NCBI RefSeq assembly: GCF_963576615.1
Contig: NC_088714.1
Span: 2,232,001-2,296,000 of the forward strand
Direction of reading: 5' to 3'
Length of the DNA: 64,000 bases
DNA from: Watersipora subatra
Taxonomy: Eukaryota; Bryozoa; Gymnolaemata; Cheilostomatida; Watersiporidae
Below the pieces are notes generated by a model. The model did no database searches. It saw only the letters and a program-made list of their open reading frames with translations, and was not told the origin of the DNA. Of the stretch, positions 56,224 to 64,000 are shown piece by piece. Both the position numbers and the translations under genes were made by a program. Each line of letters begins with the position of its first letter. Positions within the stretch are counted from its first letter, which is position 1.

Positions 56224-57050
56224 TTGAATTTTTCCTATAAACAGCTTGACAGCATGCATGGAGAAATTACATTAGGCGCAGTTAATATCACAAACCTGCA
56301 TTGTGCATACAAAGAAGCTCATAAAAGCAACTTACAACCTAGCAAGGAAGACATTGTAAAAATAGATCGTGCGCTTGTTGATAAGAGGAAGGCTGTTGAC
56401 CAATTAGAAATTTATATGAATAAATTGGTAACAAGACCCAAGCATGCTGACCCAGACATACAAAGCGTGAAATCCAAAAATTTATATTTTTGTTCCTCTA
56501 GACAATTCAGATCTAGCAAATCAGGCTCGAGCAGACTTTCTCAGTCACTTAAAATCATGCAAGCCAAAGCAAAGGCGACAGCTGCAACTAAACAAGCCCA
56601 GCTTCAAGCCGAGATAGAATCTCAACGACTTGAAGAGAAAAGTCTCCAACTTCAGACACAAATTCAAAAGAATAAAAGTCTGAGCACAAACTAAATTAAA
56701 AGCAGAGTTAGAAGCCGAGCCTCAACGTGAGCAGATTTATGCGCAACCAGCAAGAATTGATAGATAACAAAGAGTCGTTGTTGCGCCCTTCTGTCACCAA
56801 TAAGTTAAATTCAGGACAAGCACAGCTAAGAGGCTCAAATGAGTTATTCCAACAAGCATCGCAACAGCCTGCCAATGAGATGATCACACCACTGTGCCCT
56901 CCAAGAACTTCCCCAGATAGTTCTCCCATCACGATTTCCAGTACTCCTAATACAGGTTTTGATCTTGTTGCCCTTGCTGAAGCAATCAACACTGTTTGCC
57001 AGCATCCTGATGAACCTCCCATATTTAAAGACGAGACACAAAGATTTTGA
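56224..57050 (+). pseudogene. BEL/Pao gag region, broken
   Basis: Two neighbouring frames, 56224-56694 and 56727-57050. The first is a helical, Lys/Gln/Glu-rich segment (KAKATAATKQAQLQAEIES) like the coiled coil that starts BEL gag; the second is a Pro/Ser/Thr-rich linker. After 57050 a third frame reads FETFDFGSYPRSKKW, an equivalent of the BEL capsid start, with stops through 57500. Not functional. Confidence 0.65.
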
Positions 57051-57581
57051 AACCTTTGATTTTGGTTCATACCCACGAAGCAAAAAATGGCTCCAACTGC
57101 AGCAATATGTTACAAGCAAGGCCTGGCAAAAATAGAGGGCCTCAGCTTTAGAAAAACAGAAAGTGCATGGAAGCTTGCCTAAAAAAACCGGACGACAAAT
57201 ATGGCACGCCAGAAATAGTGACGGAAGCCCTGGAGAAAAGGTTACTTGGATGACAAAAAATTGAAGAAAATGATGGTGAACAATTAGAAGACTTCATTGA
57301 CTTTCTTGAAGTTTGCTCAGTGTATGATAGTGATTTGAACCTTGATTCCAAATCTGTAAACAAATGGCTGATACAAAAACTTCCATTCTATATCACTCAC
57401 AGATGGACAGCAAAGGCCACAAAACTGGATAAAAATTAAGCAAGTTTCCACCACTCCAATTCATTGACTTCCTAGTTCATGAATCTGACACATTAAACAA
57501 CACATTGACTAAAACGTATTAAGACTCTGGCAGAACAGATAAGTCAAAGTAAAATGTAAAAGTGACAAAGGCAATAAAGTA

Positions 57582-58441
57582 ATGTCTCTTTCGACAGCAG
57601 CCACAGCTGATGGCAAATCTCCCAACGGTTACTGTGCCAATGGTCTGAAACAAAACAAATACCCATGCTTGAACTGCAAAATGAACAATCATACTATGGG
57701 CACTTGTTTCAAGCTTGATAAGCAAATACACTCTGAAATCGGAAAGTTTTTCAAGACCCATGACTCATGTTTTGCATGTCCTCACCTGGACACAGAATGA
57801 CTGATTGTCGGTCTCCAGAGAAATGCACAAAGAAAAATTGCGACCAACAGCATTTCACAGTATTTTATGAATACTACGTAAAAGATAAAGACAACAAAAG
57901 TAAGACTCCTGTGGAAGTGAGACAAACAGACAGTGAGAAATCAGCAACAGCCCTAAACTGTTCTGACACCACACCAGCTAATATCATGTCATGGACAATA
58001 CCAGTGTATATTTCAACCAAAAATAATCCTAAAAAAAAGGTTCTAGTGTTTGCCCTGCTAGACTCAGGTTCAAATCGAACCTTCATTACTCAAAACACGC
58101 TTGACAAGCTCAATGTACAGACCTGTGATGCAGCTATGAAAATTAGTACACCTACTGATACTGAGGGCACAGATTCGACGTGCAAGGCGACCTCAGGACT
58201 ACTGGTCTGTTGCTTCCATCAGAGCAGAGCTAACAGACTTCCATCATGCATAAGCACAAGCAAGATACCTTTTAATTCAGAAGAGATATCCAATGCCACA
58301 TCAGTGCAAAACTGGCCGCACTTGCAACATCTGGCCTCTCAGTTCATCTCTGCTCAAAAAGCAGCCAGCCTTGAACTCGGATTGTTGATAGGAAACAAAC
58401 TTCCACATGTTTTTATAGCTAGACAAGAAATCAGTAGATAA
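57582..58441 (+). pseudogene. BEL/Pao zinc knuckles and aspartyl protease
   Basis: Frame 57582-57800 holds CLNCKMNNHTMGTCFKLD and HDSCFAC. After a one-base shift, 57767-58441 gives GHRMTDCRSPEKCTKKNC plus QQH, the double knuckle typical of BEL/Pao, then the protease: VFALLDSGSNRTFI with the catalytic Asp. The end (GLLIGNKLP) matches the GLLIG-type flap region. Frame stops at 58441, just before the polymerase would start. Confidence 0.8.
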
Positions 58442-58479
58442 GACCATGTCTAAGACCATGACATAAGACCAGTCAATTC

Positions 58480-58650
58480 CAATTTACGGCGGTTTCGTGA
58501 TGACGGCGATTAACTGTTCGTTTTTGAGCTTTTAAGAGCTTGTAATCACATTTCCACACATTTTGCACCTACAACACAGCAGAGTAAGACATGATGAATA
58601 TTTTGATACGAAATAACTGTAATGTGAATTTTGTTGCAAGTCAACCTTTA
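58480..58650 (+). repeat. Dispersed repeat copy inside the BEL/Pao element
   Basis: About 85% identical to 3080-3250 (TTTCGTGATGACGGCGATTA, CAGCAGAGTAAGACATGATG). It follows the truncated protease frame, so its insertion or the rearrangement that brought it may mark the lost polymerase region. Confidence 0.8.
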
Positions 58651-58932
58651 AACTCTCATCAGCCAAAGAAAATTATATGCGCCAATCATGTTGAAAATTA
58701 TGGAAATTTAAAATGGGAGGTTCCGCTTGTCTCTATTAAATTTCCTAATTTGATAGAGTACATCACAGTCTAGACACCCTGTATGATTCACTGCTCCTGC
58801 CCAGAATGAATGCCAGCTGATTTGTTGATCTTGGGTGGTCTGTGGGTCTTGTGTGGTCTGTCTGACTTGCCATAGTGTTATACATTTGATTAGGTGTGTT
58901 TGAAGTCATTTTTGTCAGCCTTTAAGCTAACA

Positions 58933-59319
58933 TGTAGTTTTTCAGCTCTGTTTTTCAATGCTGATACTTTTTTTATTTGTATTAAGTTTCATCATTACAC
59001 CAATGTCATACTCGTATATAATCAAGAGTTAACCAGAAGGAGACTCGCATACTATTCAGTAATCTCCTGGATGTACATTATTAAGGTAAATGTTATATTT
59101 TTCATTTTATGTGTTTTATTTTATATGTTACTAATGACTTTGCAGATGACCAACTGTATAATTAACATTCTTTCAATAGCTTTCTATTGACAATCAAGTT
59201 ATTGTTGTATTATAGTTTCACGGTGTTGACAAGCATAAATAATAAATTTGAATAGAATATACACTATGCCTCATCACCCGTATGTGAAAACATAACTATA
59301 AACCAGGGAATCCGCTACA
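58933..59319 (+). repeat. 3' LTR of the BEL/Pao element
   Basis: Begins TGTAGTTTTTCAGC and ends GAATCCGCTACA; small indels against the 5' LTR. Confidence 0.78.
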
Positions 59320-60560
59320 CCAACCTTACATACACCAGGGTCTCTAAAAGAACCTGTGATAAAAAAAATTATAGAGCCTTCAGGTTCGAAAAACATTCTT
59401 TAAAGCTAATCGAAAGCCCTGATATTATGATTTTGAGCTAAATGGTATGACACAAGCATCCGAGACCTTGCATTGCTCAAAGGATTGGGAAGGCAGATCA
59501 GATATATTTAGTAAATTACTAGACACATATAACCTAATCAAAAACAACGCAGTTCAGCGAAATAATTTTTGGGAGATGAAAGGTCCTCTGTGCATTTGCT
59601 TGCCAAGCATTCATACTGGTTAATAAGACACACCTATGATTGTCTTATTCACAAGTAAATTTTAACATGTTTATTATCTTCGGTTTTTTCTCGTGATTAT
59701 AATCTCATTAGGAGCGCCATTTGGTGTGGTTACCAAGTGTGAAGACACACTTATCTATTGCTGTTTAGGGTAGAGGTACAGTACATCAAATCACAATAAG
59801 AGATAAATGATGTAGAACAACTACCTCACTGCAACAGATTAATAAAAAAGCAAATTGGATGTTTTTACTCGGTGAACAAAAACTATGGACTAATCAAAAT
59901 AAACATAACTCTGTGACCACAACACATATTGACTAACACCAAAACCTTTGCACCCCAACCTATCATGACAACCTGTGACCATCTAAAAACATTTGTTTTT
60001 TCTTATGACCAGAAATACAGCCATTTTTTAGGAGTAAATGAAAGGAAAAATATTTTGCTTTTAGACACGACTGAGAATTGTCTTACACGTATAGTTTTTT
60101 TGTAAAAAAATATTAGCAAACATAAATGTCAGAAGGAAACGCTACTTTAACCACTGGAAATATATACAATACTGCAATGAACCAAACACCTGGTACACCA
60201 GAGGACCATCAAGAAAAACAATCATCATACACATTCACAAGCGGATAAAAAACCTTCATTGGAAGCAATCCATAAGAAATGGGGTGTCAAATGGCTGTCA
60301 AATGTCATACGCTGTTGTAGTTTTACTATGTGTCATAAAGGTGTTATTTGACACGCTAATTTGATATTGTAAAATTGGATTTCCGATATGCTTTGTGTGG
60401 CTGTTTATTATTAAGTTAAAGCTAATGTGGATAAAGTTTTATTGAATGGCATCTGCTACAAAAAAACCATGACAGGCGTCATAGACAGGATCAACGATTA
60501 AAGACAAACGAACTTTTAGTATATTGAGTTGTTGTCGTATTAAATCCAAAATTTGAGTAA
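59320..60560. other. AT-rich spacer between two retroelements
   Basis: No conserved frame, RNA gene or tandem array seen. It may contain the untranslated leader or degraded 5' LTR of the gypsy element that follows, but no partner LTR is in the window. Confidence 0.5.
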
Positions 60561-60569
60561 TCGTTATAC

Positions 60570-61350
60570 CTGACTTCAAACCACCTAATCAACTGGACTT
60601 GTCTCCCGCTCAGGAAGCTTGGTGTGACTGGATAAGGTTTCAACGGCATTGCTGTGCCAGCGGGTTGGAAAAAAAAAAGTTGAATGCTAAGTGGACAAAT
60701 TAATTTATATTATGAGAGAAGAGGCTGAGAAAGTTTACGCGCAATTACAAATAGATCAGCCATCTGAAAGTGAAGTGGCATCCCCAAATATACTATACAA
60801 TAGAACAGTCAAGGCATTCGAGAATTACTTCAACCCAACAAATAACATATCGCATCATGGAATAGTATTGAGCAGCAGATTGACCAAACAAATAAGCAGT
60901 TTATTCACGAGCTGTACGAAATGGATGGAAAACACTAGTTTGACAAACATACCAAGTCTATTATGCTCAAGATTAGCTACTGGCTGGAATGTGGGTCAAG
61001 GAGTTATCTACAGACCTTCAATTAGATTCAGCAATTACTGTGGAAGCCATCAAGACGAAGACGCGCCCAAAATAAGTAATTTTGAAGAATTTAAAACTCA
61101 AAATAAATGGAGAAAAGGTCGTAGCAGCTATAACTGGACGTGGGTTTCATGCAACCACCGCCAAAACCAGAATGATATCTGGACGCTAACCCGGCTGGCC
61201 AAAAATCCCGAGTCAGGGGTTGGGGTAAAGTAAAAGATCAAGGCACATACAAAGACATAAATGTAATTAACTGTAGATACTGTGGTAGCATATGGGAAAT
61301 GATGCAACAACTGCAAGTTTTTAACCATTTCTCCAGAGTGTGTAGACTGA
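60570..61350 (+). pseudogene. Gypsy gag with zinc knuckles
   Basis: Starts in one frame near 60580 (PPNQLDLSPAQEAWCDWIRF, a typical Mag gag start), continues in frame 60691-61233 with LIYIMREEAEKVYAQL and a VKAFENYFNP segment. It ends with CRYCGSIW and NHFSRVCR at about 61270-61350, the two knuckles in shifted frames. Confidence 0.75.
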
Positions 61351-61514
61351 AACAGAAGCCTGTGAACAGTAAGTCCAGTATTGAGCACAATGGTTGTTGA
61401 ATGTTTGTTCAAATGTAGCTGATGGATCTGGTGACATGTTTGACGCTAGTGGTTGTGAATGTTTTATCGGCACTGTAAATGACAGCACATGACACAAAAA
61501 TCTTTTGGTTAATG

Positions 61515-61575
61515 GCAAATATTTCAGTTAAAATTGACACAGGAGCAGGAGGAAATGTGGTACCTAGGTATGTGT
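61515..61575 (+). pseudogene. Gypsy protease active-site fragment
   Basis: Reads ISVKIDTGAGGNVVPRYVLK; DTGA is the aspartyl-protease active site, preceding a decayed region until the RT. Confidence 0.7.
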
Positions 61576-61979
61576 TAAAATTTGTTGATAAGCAAATTGC
61601 ATTGAAGTCCAAGAAGTATCTAGTAGAATTCCAGTTGTTCACAACGTTCCAGTTGTAGATAAAGTCACTCTTACTGCTGCCAACCCCCAAACTCATTGTT
61701 CAGTTCAGTATCTCTTTTACAATGTGGATGATGATAATTTGGCTGCCAAGTCCAGAATATTGGGCTTGCAGGCTAATACACAACTTGGGGTAATCGATGG
61801 CAGTGTGTTTGAGAGTTCTGCAAACTCAGAATATGCTATTTCTGTTTCGCTGAAATTGAAGCCTACTGCTCATTCTAGGGCATTTCTGCCTTGATTAGTC
61901 CCACATAGTAAACAAGCAAGTTTGAAAGTTGAGTCCCAATCTGAGACAAACTTGAGTCCTAAAGAGCAATTGTAAGAGA

Positions 61980-62580
61980 TGATAAGCCAGCTGAGTGGTT
62001 GTGTTCGGTAGTTTTGGTGAGAAAGCCAGATGACTCTTCGAAGATTTGTTTATATCACAGGTATTTGAACACGTAGATGGTTTGTTCTCAATATCATATT
62101 CAAACCATAAGAGATTTTTGCTGGGATTTGTGAAAGTCGATTTTTCAATTGTCTAGATGCAAGATAGGGTTTTCATCAGGTGGCCTAGAAAAGGAAACCT
62201 CAAGACTCTTCTGTTTTGTGATTCCATTTGGAAAGTACAGAAATGTGCGATTGTAATGCTCCAGATTTGCAATGCTCTTGAAATGTTTAAATGTGTTAAA
62301 TTTTTGAGTCACAAGCTCACAGGAACACGTGTGTAGCCTCAGTGGTCTAAGGTTGAGGCTTTGCAGAAGATGGTTGTTCCTGGTGATAAAGAGGCTGTTC
62401 GAAGATATCTTGGTTTTGTTACCTGCGTAAGTTTAATCCCAAGTTGTTGAAGTTGACATTTTCCCTTCGACAAGTTTGGAAGAAAGACAATGTTTATATA
62501 GGTTTCACAGGCTGAGACATTTGATAAAACTCGTCAGGTTGTGTTTCATTCTCCAGAGTTGTAAACTATGATGCTTCTGC
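61980..62580 (+). pseudogene. Gypsy reverse transcriptase remnants
   Basis: VLVRKPDDSSKICLYHRYLN at about 62010-62070 corresponds to RT motif 2 (KPDGS-R-C-D--LN). A thumb/connection segment, QKMVVPGDKEAVRRYLGFVT, lies at about 62360-62425. The catalytic YxDD region is not recognisable. Several stops. Confidence 0.65.
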
Positions 62581-62586
62581 TCTAAT

Positions 62587-62765
62587 GGCAATACAATGTG
62601 ATGCTAGTGCGCATGCATTGGGAGCAGTACTCATGCAGAATGGTTGCCCAATAGAGTTTGAAGCAAAGTAATTAATTGACCGTCATCAGAAGTACTCTGA
62701 GATTGAGAAGGAACTTCTGGCATTTTTTTTTGCGTGTCAGAGATTCAGATACTATATTATGGGCC
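62587..62765 (+). pseudogene. Gypsy RNase H remnants
   Basis: CDASAHALGAVLMQNGCPIE followed, after a stop, by RHQKYSEIEKELLAFFF and CQRFRYYIMGH, the first half of a gypsy RNase H domain; further pieces follow in frames up to 63035. Confidence 0.75.
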
Positions 62766-63259
62766 ATGCTGGTGTTCCAGATCAGATTACTGTACTACTG
62801 TCTCAACAAACCAAGTAGAGACAAATCATCAGCCTCTTCTTGCCTTGTTGGAGACGGGGAGGCAGGAACTTTGACCCTGAAGCTTGCAAAGATGCATCTT
62901 GAGCTCATGTCATTTCCAGAGATTTTGTTAGAATACAGGCATAGAAAAGAGCTAGTACTTGCAGGTACTTTGTCAAGATCTTGTCTGACAGGTGATGGTA
63001 TTGAGGAATTATGTATTCCAGACCCTGTGTTGTGAGTGGTTGACTCTGTGTTGCGTTCCCTGTAAGTATCAGTTGGTAAGTATCAGAAACATAGATTGGA
63101 GATGAGAAATTTTTAATTGTTGTAAAGCATGTTCAAAGAGGTTGGCCGGCTGTGAAGAAAATGTGTGCAGCTAGAGCACTGTCGTTTTGGAATATCAGGC
63201 ATTCGTTGTCAGAGGTTAATGGGCTTTTGTTCTATGGTACTTGTCTAGTAATACTTAAC

Positions 63260-63672
63260 GCGTGCTGTTCTGACCTTGTTGAAAATCTCCATGCTGGCCA
63301 TTGAGTGACAAAAACATTACAGAGAGCACAGACTTCCCTGTTTTGGCCTGGTTTGCAAATGATATTAGAGAAATGTTTCGCATGTGAGTCCTGTGTAAGT
63401 GTTGATAGGAGCAATTGATGTCCATGCCAATTCCTGAAGTTCCGTTTGAAGTGGTGGGAATAGATCCTCTACAACTTAATGGTGTAAACTATCTTGCTGT
63501 TGTTGATTATTTGAGTAAAAAGCTTATTGTAAAACAGTTAGCTGATGCTCAAGCTGAGTCGCTAGACGAGGCACCCAGATTTGTTTTTGCAGATTGGGGC
63601 ATTCCGTGTCGCATTGTCTCAGATAACGAGTCGCAAATAATTCAAAGTTTAAAATTCAAGGAGTTTATATAA
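63260..63672 (+). pseudogene. Gypsy integrase remnants
   Basis: An HHCC-like segment (ENLHAGH, FWPGLQMILEKCFACESC at about 63280-63400), then an open frame 63415-63672 with PFEVVGIDPLQLNGVNYLA (first catalytic Asp, D of GID) and IPCRIVSDNESQI (second Asp). The frame stops before the glutamate motif. Confidence 0.75.
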
Positions 63673-64000
63673 CAATGAAAAATTGAGCATATTACTAGCT
63701 TGCCATTTTACTCGTTCGGTAATGGCCAAAGGTCGATTAGCACAATCGAGGCTATGTTGAAAATGGTGATGCATTCTGGCAGAGATTGATGACTTGGGCT
63801 ATTAGCTATTAGAAACCCTCCAGTGGATGATGGGTTGCCATCCCTGCTTGGCTATTGCAAAATCGCATAGTAAGAGATAGGTTGCCTGTGTCTGTGGTTG
63901 AGCACATATTTTACTGTAAAGCAATGATTTATTAGCAATAAGATCTGAATTGGGATCCAGTCTAAACAAAAATATTATCATGATAACCACAATGGTGTGG

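Larger units (their letters stand above)
54971..59319 (+). mobile_element. BEL/Pao LTR retrotransposon lacking RT, RNase H and integrase
   Basis: Two similar LTRs (54971-55353 and 58933-59319) enclose gag-like coding, zinc knuckles and an aspartyl protease of the BEL/Pao (DUF1758) type. From the protease end (58441) to the 3' LTR there are under 500 bp, and much of that is a dispersed repeat, so the polymerase half is gone. Frames are broken in gag. No matching target duplication is visible at the proposed edges; LTR ends may be off by some bases. Confidence 0.8.
60570..64000 (+). mobile_element. Decayed Ty3/gypsy (Mag-like) retrotransposon, right edge beyond window
   Basis: Order gag, protease, RT, RNase H, integrase, the gypsy order. 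Many stops and frameshifts in each domain. LTRs not identified. Not closely matched to the gag relic at 53900, although both are Mag-type by motif. Confidence 0.8.

Overview
This is a eukaryotic window: spliced genes with GT-AG introns, AT-rich non-coding DNA, retrotransposons, Helitrons, TIR elements and many minisatellites. The three host genes (EEF1G, a DCST/sneaky-family gene and ADCK1) are all metazoan, so it is an animal. The dense tandem repeats, RLE-type non-LTR element, BEL/Pao and Mag-like gypsy relics suggest an invertebrate, but the sequence alone does not fix the phylum.

Layout. (1) 498-4694, plus strand: seven 3' exons of EEF1G; the 5' end lies left of the window. (2) 5995-40849, minus strand: a DC-STAMP-domain (DCST1/DCST2, sneaky, spe-42/49) gene that I assembled from 15 exons. 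Every splice phase agrees and the product is about 658 residues. Less than 2 kb of this 35 kb is coding. The rest is introns filled with satellites (including a 4.3 kb array of a 49-bp unit), a full-length-like and an internally deleted RLE retrotransposon, TIR elements, Helitron pieces, tRNA-like elements and a 580-bp foldback. (3) 41624-53011, minus strand: complete ADCK1 (UbiB/ABC1 atypical kinase) in eight exons, about 509 residues, with minisatellites in most introns. (4) 53.9-64 kb: a retroelement graveyard: a decayed gag relic, a BEL/Pao element with two LTRs but no RT or integrase, and a decayed Mag-like gypsy element running off the right edge.

The most unusual signal is where several tandem repeats sit. 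In four places the repeated unit contains, or begins exactly at, a host splice junction. Two are donor-containing arrays directly downstream of DCST exons. One is an acceptor-containing array upstream of ADCK1 exon 2 that includes 25 nt of exon. One is a two-copy duplication of the DCST first exon with its donor. Each array therefore presents serial decoy splice sites to the transcript. EEF1G and DCST converge on about 1.3 kb of shared 3' intergenic DNA. ADCK1 and DCST are head-to-tail on the minus strand, 774 bp apart; nothing links them functionally. All exon models come from reading the sequence, without RNA evidence.
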